Assembly: GCA_900239685.1 (NCBI GenBank)
Contig: OENT01000126.1
Location: 1 to 64,000, forward strand
DNA: 64,000 nucleotides
Reading direction: 5' to 3'
DNA from: Rotaria macrura
Lineage: Eukaryota; Rotifera; Eurotatoria; Philodinida; Philodinidae
How positions within the stretch are numbered: position 1 is the first letter of the stretch; every line of letters starts with the position of its first letter. The notes under the pieces were generated by a model. It saw only the letters and a list, made by a program, of their open reading frames with translations. It did no database searches and had not been told where the DNA came from. Shown in pieces: positions 14,700 to 26,418 of this stretch. The position numbers and the translations under genes are program-made.

Positions 14700-16618
14700 A
14701 CATGATTGTATAATTATAAATATCAGAGGAAGCATTCGATCTCAGGGACCAGCAAAATGCATACTTATTGCTGTCTAGCGACCTCTTGCAAACATTTCCT
14801 TCATTCTTCAACGTTATCGAGACACTTGAATCTCGCATTACATTCACCAACAAGCGGTTTCCCAAAGCGTGTTTTACTTGCACCCGACGACTTAGAATGA
14901 GAATGAAGAAGCACTAAAATCCATCCAGAACCCTAGAATTTCGCCTGGGATTAAATTACAACTAGAATATTGTTCTTTTTCGAAGAATGCACCACATAAA
15001 ACAGCTGCAGAATTTCTTTGAATCGAACTCATCGCTTACCTCAGAAAGATTACGCATGTTTGACACGTATTTTTACTCGTTCGAATGAAAGTGATTTTAC
15101 ATTTGGAAAATTGTTGGAAGGGTTAAAAGTGACTTTTGAATGGGTGACAATCACTCTTGTTATGAAGTATAAGATTCCATATTGAAAATAAAACTTCAAA
15201 ATATACTATTCCATTGACACAGCAGCAGTACTAGATGAGACAGCCGTGCTACCCGACGATTCATGCGGATTACTGAATTCTACAACGACAGTGTAGTTCA
15301 TGAAAGGATATGTTTTGAATGTGTGAAACTTAGATTATTAAAAATATCGATCTAAATATTAATCTGTACATCAAATGCGAGGAACTTAATGCTTGTTAAT
15401 ACCTTCTATTCGTCAACATTTATAATTCAATATAAAACTATCAGCTTATTGCACTGATTTCGATGAAAATCTTTAAAATGATAGCGTATCTGGTTAGTTT
15501 ATAACTCTCTTTGGTTATTCAGATGAACCACTACTTACTAAGTCATACAGTTGTCGTGGCACACATATGTGCTCAAATTTCAAACAATACATTTCACTTC
15601 TCACGTTTTGAACGAATCATCTATGATTCAATAATTTCGATATCGATAATTTGGCGGTTAAAGGTCGATCCCTTTACTTTCAGAAATGTATCTCCTTCTT
15701 TTTAGCGATCTTCAATCTCAGCTCATCAGAAAGAATCCGTATGCAAGAGATCGTGTAATAGTTTTCCATTATCCATATTTTCACGATGTTCTTTGCAAAA
15801 TGATCTGCAAGTTCACAACTCCTTATAACCTATAGGGATCGTATCTTATGACAGGTGTTCTCATGCTGGTTACCGTAAATTTGGTGACTAGTTAAGATGC
15901 AATCTAACAAGAAAAATATGTGTTTGTTATTTCGAAACATTAGAAAGTTTTTCGCTAGACAGGTTAAATTTACATTAATACGCTTAGCTAAATTTGATGA
16001 ATATCCAAAGAATGAAGCGGTTAACGTCTAGAAACAAAACGAACTATTCAGACTTTTTTGTTCGAGAATCAGCAGTTTCCATGGAATAGAACTTTAATAT
16101 AGAACGATGATAAGTTAATGTAATTCTTCAAATGACAATCCTAAAAATCTCCCTTTTGAAATACTCCAGGATGTGTTCTGGGTATGAATTGTCCTTAAAG
16201 TATTTGTGGCTCTCTTGATCCATTGAATTTTCTTCAGCCGACTTTTCTGTTTTCACTGCTTCAATTTTCATCGCACTTCATATCTTCAGTTCGTTTTAGA
16301 CACTAATCACCTTTGACAAACATCTTCTGCTTCACTTCTTTGTCTAATATTCCCTGTAAATAATATAGACAATCTCTGAACACCTTTATCGATTGCTCCA
16401 AAGCATCACACTATTAGCTATGTTTTATCACATGAATAAAACAGTCGGATGCAGCGAAATACCGTTGTACTGCTAACTCATAGTTGCAACGTTTTTCTTC
16501 AGCTTCTGCCTGCTCTGCAAATTGTATCCCTTTCTAAAACGTAATCACATGAAAAATCGATGTTCAATAGTTTTTCAAGTCGTACTTCCATGATTTTCCT
16601 CAAGTTAATATTCAACAT
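14700..16618 (-). pseudogene. Decayed third VPS4 copy
   Basis: Minus-strand remnants of a VPS4 gene. A possible exon 1 (16586-16618, start MLNINLRKIME) has a GT donor. Exon 2 (16422-16533) is 112 nt, the same length as in both intact genes, and reads as a MIT helix pair (KGIQFAEQAEAEEKRCNYEL), but the base pair at its donor is AT instead of GT. An exon-3 remnant (end near 16353) reads KEVKQKMF...CLKRTEDMK with an in-frame stop and a frame change relative to exon 2. A Walker-A-region remnant (about 14740-14895) still shows GASKTRFGKPLVGECNARF, corresponding to [19 protein letters not shown], and is then broken by a stop. I could not identify exons 4, 5 or 7–11. This is seen as sequence similarity only; the boundaries are approximate. 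Confidence 0.72.
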
Positions 16619-17464
16619 TTAACAAATATTCGAGTGAAAGAACCAGTGTTTACAAGTACTGTATCTGAACCGCAAAATTAGTTATCAACAAATAACGGAA
16701 CTAAAAATGATTGCATGAACTGTGAACACATGAGAATTTCAGTTCCATATTAGTGACTATTTTGATAGGTATGAATGTAGCTGGATGTCGAAAAGAGAGA
16801 AATTGACAAGGGCGAACAAAAAATAATCGTGTAGTATCAATTTAATGAGGAATTTTCTTGAACTTTTTATAAATCTCCACTGTTTCCTGTCTTGATCTAC
16901 ATAATCAAGCGAAACCCATCGGAAATTAAACAGAGGTTATTGAAACGATCGTTTTTTCTTGTCGTTGTAAAACTGATTTGGTACCAAATTCAGATTAAAT
17001 TCTCTGTCTATTTCAAGACTGAAGTTTAGTATTTTAGTAAGAAAAAAATACACCAGATATGATGCATTTCGCTCGTGAAGGTGAACAAAACACTCATCAC
17101 TTCAGTCATTGGAATGCTAATGAGTCATCTACAGTCATTGTGCTGAACACAATATTCGAGAAATTTCAGACAACGGTATTCAGTTTAGTGCGTATCAAAA
17201 TATCGATTCGAAAGTTTAATACTAAAAATTTCAAAAACAGGTGAGCTCTTTCGGAAAAAATGTAAAAAAAACTTAAATTCCTTTGCAAGACACTTCTATC
17301 ATACAATAATGAAATCTGTCAGAATCGATTCAGTATGTAGGAATTAGATACATCAACAAAAAAAACTATACATTCTAATAAAAACTAGAGGACAGTTGCG
17401 AATGCCAATCATCGGCGTGCCCCCAATAAAAATCTTGTTTGTAAAAATTTTCATTTCGTTTTGT

Positions 17465-19378
17465 TTATGAACCATCTTGACCAAAATCTTTTGTAAATAT
17501 TTCATACTTTTCCAATTCTTTACCACCTACAGTCGATTTTTGTGTTTCAAGAGCATTTAACATATCAGACTAAAAATCATACATATGAATTTCACTATTA
17601 TTTAAGAAGCATTTGAAAATAACTAACCATAATTACTGGCGGTTCGTATAAATCATCCTCGTCAATTTTGTCTAATGTAAGCGATTGAGCATCTCGATCT
17701 CCAGGTGAACAAGCAAGCCAAAGTTCGCGAGGTCCATCATCATTTGGATTTTGCACCTAAATCAAAATCATGAAGTAAATAGATCAACAATAATCGTTCA
17801 GAATAATTTACTCGTTTGAAATGTGTCGCCGAACCAAGTCGTCGAATAGGTCGGAGCAAAGCTTCTCGGCAAACGACACCGATGTCAGCACCAGAATAGC
17901 TATAATGAAAACAATTTATCCCATGTTTAATTTAAAATTGAAAAATTACTGTTCTGATCTTTTTGCTAACTCCATCCATTCATGATCTTGTATCGTATGA
18001 TAAGTATTTACACCCAAATGTATTTTAAACATAGTCGCTCTCTCATTGACTCCAGGTAATGGAATATAGATTCGCTTTTCAAAACTGAAATAATATTTGA
18101 AACTTCGATTCATGAGAATACTTTTGATATTAAGCGTACCGTCGTCGAATAGCTGTATCCAATCCCCAAGGAATATTGGTCGCAGCAAGCACAAGAATGC
18201 CCGTGTTATCTTTTCCAACACCTAACGTGGCATAGAAAAGAAGAAGATTTGTTCGTGTTTATGATTCGACATAGATTAGCTATCTACCATCCATTTGAAT
18301 TAGAAATTCAGTTTTGACACGTCTCGAGTAGTCGGCTTCTGCATCACCGCGTTGCCCACACAACGCATCGATTTCATCAATAAATATGATACATGGTTGT
18401 CGCTTGCGCACGAGCTGAAATAAAGCTCTCACACTTCTTTCAGCTTCACCAACATATTTTGACAGAAGATCGGCTGGTGTTATTGAGATGAATGTACTCT
18501 TACATTCAGTAGCAACCGCTTTCGCCAAGTACGATTTACCAGTACCAGGAGGCTACGAAGAGAATAATATTGTTGATATTGACGTTTGACACGAAATGTG
18601 ATACTTACGCCATACAATAAAATACCGGCCCATGGTTTACGCTTTCCTGAAAACAAATGGAAAAACATAATATGTTCAACATTTGTCCATGATACTTTTA
18701 TCATTCTATTCATTCAGTGACATACCTTTGAATAGTTTTGGAAATTTCACTGGTAGAATCACTGCTTCTCTTAATGCAGTTTTAGCTGGTTCTAAGCCGA
18801 CTACATCATCAAAACTAATGTTTGGGTTACTAACAATAGCTCCTTAAGTACGAAGAAAACAATACTTTATACGTCAGAAGGATGAGCATACTTAAACTGA
18901 CCTTCAAGCTTTTGCATTATGTTTTTCATTTCTGGATCTTGATTACTCTCCTCACCATTTCGAGCAAGTTGGCTATTTGATTGCCTGATATTTTCATCAG
19001 TCGTAGGAGGCCTCGGCGGTTGGCTGTCACTCTTTAGGATTTTAATTTCTTCTACTCGTTGCAGGTAAGTCTTAACTTTTTCTCGTATTCTATCCTTTGT
19101 TTGTTTTTCCATGGCACCATCTAACAATAAATATGATTTATCTTCAATGTCTGAGAAACTCACTCCGAACACTCACATTTTGTCGCATGTATAAACCAAT
19201 CTGCTGCGGCCATGTATGCTTGAGCAGCTACCTCATAGTTATGCGCTTTATCTTCGGTAGTCGCTAGGTGTGCAAAGCTCTTCGCTTTCTAAAAAATACG
19301 GATCGTAGTGATTCAAGTGATTTTCAACTAATATCTTAAAACGTATACCTGGATAACACTTTCTTGATCGATGCTCAT
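17465..19378 (-). CDS. VPS4: VPS4 AAA-ATPase, copy B
   Basis: Second intact VPS4 gene. Minus-strand exons, 5' to 3': 19349-19378, 19177-19288, 18902-19120, 18726-18842, 18609-18646, 18288-18552, 18140-18221, 17950-18084, 17812-17899, 17628-17756, 17465-17569. Every exon has exactly the same length as in copy A; the product is 439 aa. The MIT domain ([20 protein letters not shown]) and linker are strongly diverged from A; the linker is Pro/Asn/Gln-rich ([16 protein letters not shown]). Walker A PPGTGKS, Walker [19 protein letters not shown] and [11 protein letters not shown] are intact. Pore loop 1 reads SKYVGEAE where copy A has the canonical SKWLGESE. The end is [10 protein letters not shown]. 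Upstream of the start, a tttctttttctttcag acceptor lies 15 bases before the ATG, fitting a 5'-UTR intron or trans-splice site. Probably functional, with altered substrate handling or ESCRT binding (inference). Confidence 0.94.
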
Positions 19379-22300
19379 TTTATTAATCACTTTCTGAAAG
19401 AAAAAGAACATGATAAGAAAGTATGCAAAAGAAATTCTGAAGAAAAAAATGTCGGGTTCCAATGACCAGTAGTAAATTTATTAAATTTTTTTATTCTAAA
19501 AGCAGAGATTTTTTTGCCAAAATAGGAGATCAACTATATATTTTTCTAACTAAACACGATGAATTTACATAATAGAAAATCAACACACTAGATTCGATTA
19601 CGTTGTGAAACTGTATGTTTAGTGCGCAGGTCGACTAAGAATTAAGAAATATTTCCTAAGACTACAACACTACAACGAACGCAATACACCATGAAAGGTA
19701 TGTCTTTCTATCAAGTGCGCATAATTACTCAACGGGCATCAATATATACTGAAAGATGCATGAATCATTTTCATCATATTGAGTAACACAGAACTAGAAA
19801 AAAACTCACTTTACTTCTCCAGGACTTCAAATTATTCAGAGCATCATGTTTATTTTTGAGTCATTATTGTTACTCATTTTTATCGCACGAAGTTTTCATG
19901 GTTTAAAATCAAAGCTAGTCTACGCTGTAAGATGCAAAATTAAATCTGAGCTATATTGTGTGTCCATTATTTTGAAATTTGTCTATCATGTTCTTAGTTA
20001 TATATTTCTAAATTAATTTCTAATACTTAGATTTCATCATGGAGTAGTGATTTTGCATGATACTTCAAGATAAAACGATTGTTAGTCACAGCTTCCAAAT
20101 ACAGATGTTGTTTTTTCTTTACTTTACTTTATTTTAGAAATAAAAATAAAATCTTTATTCTATAAAGATTGAGACATTTTTTTCTTGAAAAATAAAACAT
20201 AGATAAATATAAATGTGAAAATTTTCTTTTCTCGAACTAGACACATGTTCGTGCGACAACAACAGAATATGATTTGAGGTAGTGCATAGATAAGGCAATT
20301 ATAGATACTTATCTCATAGAAATCCAACACAGATTGTCTTTCAGACAAACATGTCGAACATTGGACTTTCTCATTTGCATCAGCTCACGTAAAATATTCA
20401 TTTGGTGGTTAGCTTTAGTCTTTTTTCCTATTCAAATTATCACGAGTAATGAATTGGAGCAGTTGATAAATACTATTCATTCTTTTATTGATCCACTGGA
20501 TGTTACGATGAAATTATAAATACCCCCTCCCCCATGTAGAATACTGTTTCTATAGGAATAAAGACTTGTTTTTCGCATCTCGATTAATAGCATACCTTGA
20601 AATAGTAATACACTACTATGAGCGAGATTTTTGTACCACATATCTTTCCTAACACTGGATTAATTCTGAGATATTACTAAATATTCTTTTAGTGCTAATT
20701 CTAGATAAATTTTTTCGACTTGATACCGTGTAATTTTGAAGATTGTAAGTACAATCCAGAAGGAATAGATGAAGGCATCATATGATTGACAGCACCATGA
20801 ATCATAGACTATTCAGATGAGACTAGTAAAACTGTTGAAGAATACTTGATTAACACTTCAAAGTATTCATAAAAGTGTAAATTATATCATGCTTAAAAAT
20901 GAACTATAACTATTTCTGCGTGGTTTTATATCAACGGCCATCCGTAAACTCCCACTAGTTAAGTGTTCAAATCAAGTTTTCTCTTATTTTCTCATTCTTC
21001 TCTTCTTGTCTTTATCATCGTTTCTCTCTTATGTAGTTAATTGCATTATTAAATCGATTAAAATCAATTAATTATCTAGAGATTGTTACTCACATGAATA
21101 AGATAGCGACTCCAAAAAGGCTGGAAGGGTCTCATTGATTGAAAATTTTGCAAGTGGACATATACTACCGAAATAGTATGATTATGTAAAAAGATTGACC
21201 CATCGAGTACAGAGCATTACTAGTATATTTATGAATTGGCGTAGTGAATTGTTTTTGAGTTATCAGCAATTCACTGATTAGACTATTTTACAATAGTAGA
21301 AAGTTATTGGGGTCAGTCACGATGTTTGAATACTTGGCTGGCCGTGATTTTCTGAACATTGATTAATGGTCAATTCTTCATTAACCCTGGGGCAGTAATG
21401 GACTTAGACAAAGTCTACTGCCAACTGGCGGTTCGTTGAATATGCTACCAAATTTCGGCTATCAGAAATAAGTGTATACAATATTTATGCTGAATGAGCC
21501 GCTTTCAATCATTTCATACGAAGATAATACTAAATATATTTGATTTTTTACTCTATAAAGACCTACGTAAATATAGGGATAAATTTTGAGCCCATGCTAA
21601 CCTAACAAGATTGAAGCTATGTGATAACTTGTATCTGAAATACATATATGGAATAGATGATATCGCATCGTGAAGAAAGGACACGAATTAGCTGCATATA
21701 TTCGAATGAATCAGTCTTGTTGTATTACTAAGCACTATGCTGAAAGAAATCATAATCTGTTGTAAATAAGATATCAATTAGAGAGTAACGAATTGAATCA
21801 TTAATCAGCTATAGTTAATATTTGTTCTACGATAAAGATACAAACTTAAATGGTAAACTTGCAGATTTTATTTTGTTCACAACGAGAAAAAATTGTTAAA
21901 CTATCTAGATGAATTTTAGGTCGTCTGATGAACACTGATCAAAACTGTATCAAGAGAAACAAAATAGTTGTTGTAATCAAAATCTTAAATTAATTTCGAT
22001 GAGGCACTTATGAAAATAAGGATTTGCCAAAAAAATATTGCTAGTATGAGTTTATTGAACGGTTGTCAGTAATGCGAGTGTTCAGTTGAATGATCAACAT
22101 ACCTCGTTTCAATAAAATATCATAAAGAATTTATTGTTAGCTTTTAATATTCCTATATTCAGCACGTTCGGTTTTCGCGATCAAAGAAATGTATGCGATG
22201 AACAAGCGTCCTCTTGTCAATATATCCTGTTGTAATAACACAAATTCGTTTTCCTCTCACTAGCAGAAAAATGCATACATTATTCTTTATATTTTCTTTT

Positions 22301-22620
22301 CTTTTCAAATATAAAGTGACACACCTACTTCCATAATTTTCTCAAGTTGTTATCTAATAATGCAGATTCAAAGTTATAGCTGTTAATGATAGGTAATAGA
22401 GCATTATTTAGTGATTATTTTAATAGAGTATTAATTCGAACATTTATCTACTAATAATCACTTTAATCACTCAGCAACAGAATAGAATAAAGTCAGTAGC
22501 ACACTCTATGAATATATATAGCCTAGCTAAACCAACAGTAAACTCTTTCACTATGCCTTTACTTCCCATCTTGAAGTGGTTTGTTTTCTTCTAAGTAAAT
22601 ACTAGTCTGTATTCACATTT
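19379..22620. other. 3.2-kb gene-poor region
   Basis: No gene seen. Near 22324-22350 a minus-strand stretch (LRKIME then GTA) resembles the possible exon 1 of the VPS4 relic at 16586-16618, suggesting that duplicated flanking DNA may reach this far. Only a short match is visible. Confidence 0.4.
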
Positions 22621-22622
22621 TT

Positions 22623-22880
22623 GTGTACTCAAAAAGTGAGTACACTCTAGAATCGGTCAGTGTGTCCGGCTGTCCGACCGTTTACACGATAACTCTTTAC
22701 CAATACATTCGATTGGGCTAAAATTTTGTGCGCAGAATGGTCTCATGAATATCTCAGTCGAGTTCGAAGATGAGAAGGATCGGGCAAGAAATGGCTGAGT
22801 TATCGAAAACATTGTCATTTTTCACCAAACAATCCCTGAGGCTGGGGTACAGGGATTTTTTCAAAAAGAAACTTTTTTCT
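22623..22880. repeat. Candidate dispersed repeat starting with a perfect hairpin
   Basis: A block less AT-rich than its surroundings. It begins with a perfect 8-bp inverted repeat, GTGTACTC and GAGTACAC, around a 7-nt loop (22623-22645), then a CTGTCCGACCG-type pyrimidine segment and non-coding text extending to about 22880. The composition break and the terminal hairpin suggest an inserted repeat. I cannot see a second copy in the window, so repeat status is inference. Confidence 0.45.
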
Positions 22881-23500
22881 CAGAATTATCCACAACATAT
22901 GTAAATTGACTCAATTTTTAACGCTGATTCCGAATCTGATATTAGTTTTGAACCAAATCTCAGCTTTCTAACAAAACATGGGCTGCAAAAAGGTCTCAAA
23001 TACACAAAAACTGCATCTAGAAACAAAATTGCCTAGATATGTCTGAGATGACCAATAGTTTTGGAGTTTCCCAAAAAGGTTTATCAAGATACTTCTTCCG
23101 TACACAAATTCTAGAATGACTGATTTGTCTGATTCACTTTTTGAAGTACGCATAACTACTCTCGGACTCAAGTCCGACGTTTTCGCATTTTTTGAATATT
23201 CAATTAGATTTCTGTATATCGAAATAAATGTTTTTGAAAATAAATTTTCCTTTCATCAAGCTTCCCCGCAATTCGTACTTGACATTACGAATTACATAGA
23301 ATACCTTGTTTTATTGATTGGTAGCGACACATATGTCAAAATTACTTATTGGATATAGCCCAGTATTCAATAGACTCTTTTGATTACATGCATAGTACAG
23401 CAATCGATCAATTGACCAGGTTTCAAATTTTAAATGAAATTTATACGAAATATTAAGTCTTTCAGTTGATTATTTCAAGTCAGATATTGATTAATTTGTC

Positions 23501-24686
23501 ATGTTTATACGACAACAGTTGGTATTGAAGTAAGTGCATACCATGTGTCATACTTACCTATAATTGATGGGACTTTATTAATATAACATTACACTGCATT
23601 TCAAGTAAATATTCTTTTTTAGATTGAAATCTTTCGTTAATCATCTTTCGTATCGAACAATGAAAATCCGTCATTTCAATGCATTAGAAGATAATTATAT
23701 GTACTTAATAACCGACGATACAACGAATGAATGTGCAGTTGTTGATCCAGCGGAGCCGGCCGAAGTAAGAATGAAAAATGAGCTAGAAAAGCTAAAAGAA
23801 AATCAATTTATTATAATAAATTCATTCGTCTTGAATGTATAGTTAGTTAAAACAATTAAAAATGAAGGATTAAAATTAACAACTATTCTTACAACACATC
23901 ATCATTATGATCATGCTGGTGGCAATAGTAAAATGCTTGAATTAATGGGTTCAGACAAAGGACAAATAAAAGTCGTTGGTGGTGATCGATCATTACAAGC
24001 TCTGACACATCCAGTGCAGGATCGGGAAAAATTTCGAGTAAACTTAGGCTTGAATATTATATTTAGGTTGCGGAAAACAAAACAAAACATACATACATTC
24101 ATTTTTCATTTCAATAGATTGGAGCACTAGAAGTTACTTGTTTATTAACACCTTGTCATACAGCTGGTCATGTCTGTTATCTAGTCGCAGGTTGATAGTA
24201 CAACAGAGTTTTATTGATTTCTTTTATTTTCTTTTTTAACAACAAACGAAATATTTTAGATAAAAATGAACAGGCTGTTTTTACGGGTGATACTTTATTT
24301 ATTGGTGGCTGTGGTAAATTTTTTGAAGGTACAGCAGCTCAAATGCAGTCAAGTCTTCAAAAATTAGCGGCTCTCGATCCAAATACTGTATGTTGAATTT
24401 TACTATTTTTTTTAATTACGAGAAAACATTTTCTTAGTTTGTCTATTGTGGACATGAGTATACGAAAAAAAATCTTGAATTTGCTGCAACCGTCGAACCA
24501 GACAATCAAGATTTAAAAGCTAAACAAGCAAGTTTAAAGTCCGTTACGATACCATCCACTATTGGGGATGAACTTAAATTTAATCCTTTTATGCGTACGA
24601 ATCAATCAGGTGTACAAGCATTTACTGGTAAAAATGATCCCGTTGAATGTATGGCCGTATTACGAGAACGAAAAAATAAATTTTAA
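23501..24686 (+). CDS. HAGH: Hydroxyacylglutathione hydrolase (glyoxalase II)
   Basis: Glyoxalase II hydrolyses S-D-lactoylglutathione to D-lactate and glutathione, the second step of methylglyoxal detoxification. Exons: 23501-23529, 23623-23764, 23843-24037, 24118-24190, 24260-24387, 24438-24686; 816 nt, 271 aa, the usual length for the family. It is a metallo-beta-lactamase fold enzyme with the binuclear metal motif [10 protein letters not shown], then [22 protein letters not shown] and CGHEYT, all ligands present; it ends near NPFMR and [16 protein letters not shown]. Exon 1 ([10 protein letters not shown]) gives a basic, Ser/Leu-containing leader of about 28 residues before the internal Met of [15 protein letters not shown]. 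That resembles the mitochondrial/cytosolic dual-start arrangement known for animal HAGH. Exon 1 rests on frame and splice fit only. Introns are 50–93 nt. AATAAA-type signals follow at about 24750. Confidence 0.93.
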
Positions 24687-26418
24687 TTAAATAACAATTA
24701 CGTACAGTTTTTCTTTCTGTTGATTATAATTTAAAAAAAAACACGAAAATAAAATAATTAGCACGATTTTTAGTTACAATACTGTTTCCTTTTTTTTTCA
24801 GATGTGTATATCGGTAAAAATAATTTGTTCAATTAATCAGACAATCATGATATTTTCTCTTGTTTTTCATTGATATTCGCATTGAAATATCAATCTCTGG
24901 TAATCGTATGGACTAAATCAGATTCAAAATGTCTCTCTTGAAATCAAACGACGATTGTGTAAACTTTATTATTAGATAGAGTAAACAGATGTGTTCGAAC
25001 TGAAGCTAGTAATTAAAGTTGTTCGTTTCATATTCATTCTAGTTGGAAAAAGAAATGTGTTGATATGATTCTCAAGTATTTTACATCAAATACTGATACA
25101 TTGATAGAACGTTAGTTACGTGCTTTAGAATTCAGGCTGATCGAAAGACGAATTTACTCAATTCTGATAATATGAGATCGCAGTATTTTAAAAGTCAGAT
25201 TGTCGAACGTATATTTCAGTGTTTTTCGCTATGAACGTCTTGTGTTCTATAAAGTATCTTTTACTTTGTTATTACAAGAATGGTTATTTGTATTCGAAGT
25301 CTTTCATGTGCGATAAATATTTAATGATAGAAATAATACAAATGAAAACTTGCATGATAAATTTCAATAAAATAATAGAATTGAATGTATTCGAAATATT
25401 AGTTGATTTGAGTTAGCCTGCAGGTCTATCGACTGAGAAAATGAGAGGTCTTTTGGTAGCTGTACTTCAAGCAAATATATTCTCTGTTTCTTGAGGCACA
25501 TAGTTTTGTGTAATCGCTTCATATTAGCAAGTAAGGTCGTTGTTACGAGATCGAAAATGACGTAAACATTTATATCTCTACAAGATATATGATAGTTAGT
25601 TCAGTCAGTCACAGTTTTTGATGTATTCTCAATATGAATCCATGACTTGCACGCTTGCCAAAGATAAATACCTTCATACTATTGGCCTCTGTCCAAGAAA
25701 GAAATGACTAAGAAAATAAAAAGAATTTTTAAAAAATAAAACAAATACCGCAAGACGAAACAAATCGAAAAGATGTTCATCGTTTCTATCGAGACCTGCT
25801 TATAAGGTTGAGAAGAACATGAAAACACTTGGTACTTACAGATTTATCATTGGTTTGAAAATGTAAAAAATATATGTCGAAAGATTTAGAAGAATCGTTT
25901 TTACTCTTTTTGTTTTTGTTATAGAATATATTGAGTTTAGAAAGTTATGTTCAACACGAGCATGGAAACATGACTGTTCAAAAGAAGGAGGATAAATGAT
26001 TTGAAAAGCAAAAAGAAGGGTAATTTCAACCGAGGATATTAGAATGAATATCAAGCAAAGAAAAAATCATATGTTTACAGTTTTTACCTTTTAAATCAAG
26101 ATTCAATCAACCGTCTATCTATGTCAGTAGCAAGGAAGCACTTAGTGACTATTTCTTATTGACTGTCTTTGAAGAAAGTCGAGATTGATCTGATTCTTAT
26201 GTCTAGTGTACCACTGAATTCATGACAGTCAAGAGAAGTCCACTTAAAAGATTTACAATTGTTTTGAAGTAATAAATTCACAATAAAAGTTTTATCACTA
26301 GTTAATTTCTCTTTCTAAATTCTATCCAAAATATATTGTTTTAGTTATAGATTCGGATTTTCTATAAAGAAGCCATATAATCATCAGTTAAAACCATTCA
26401 TATTCATAGTTGCAACGA
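24687..26418. other. Intergenic region, HAGH to GALNT
   Basis: No gene recognised in 1.7 kb; short open frames only. A candidate acceptor (cattcatattcatag) ends at 26409, ten bases before the GALNT start codon, so this region may include a 5'-UTR intron or trans-splice site. Confidence 0.45.
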
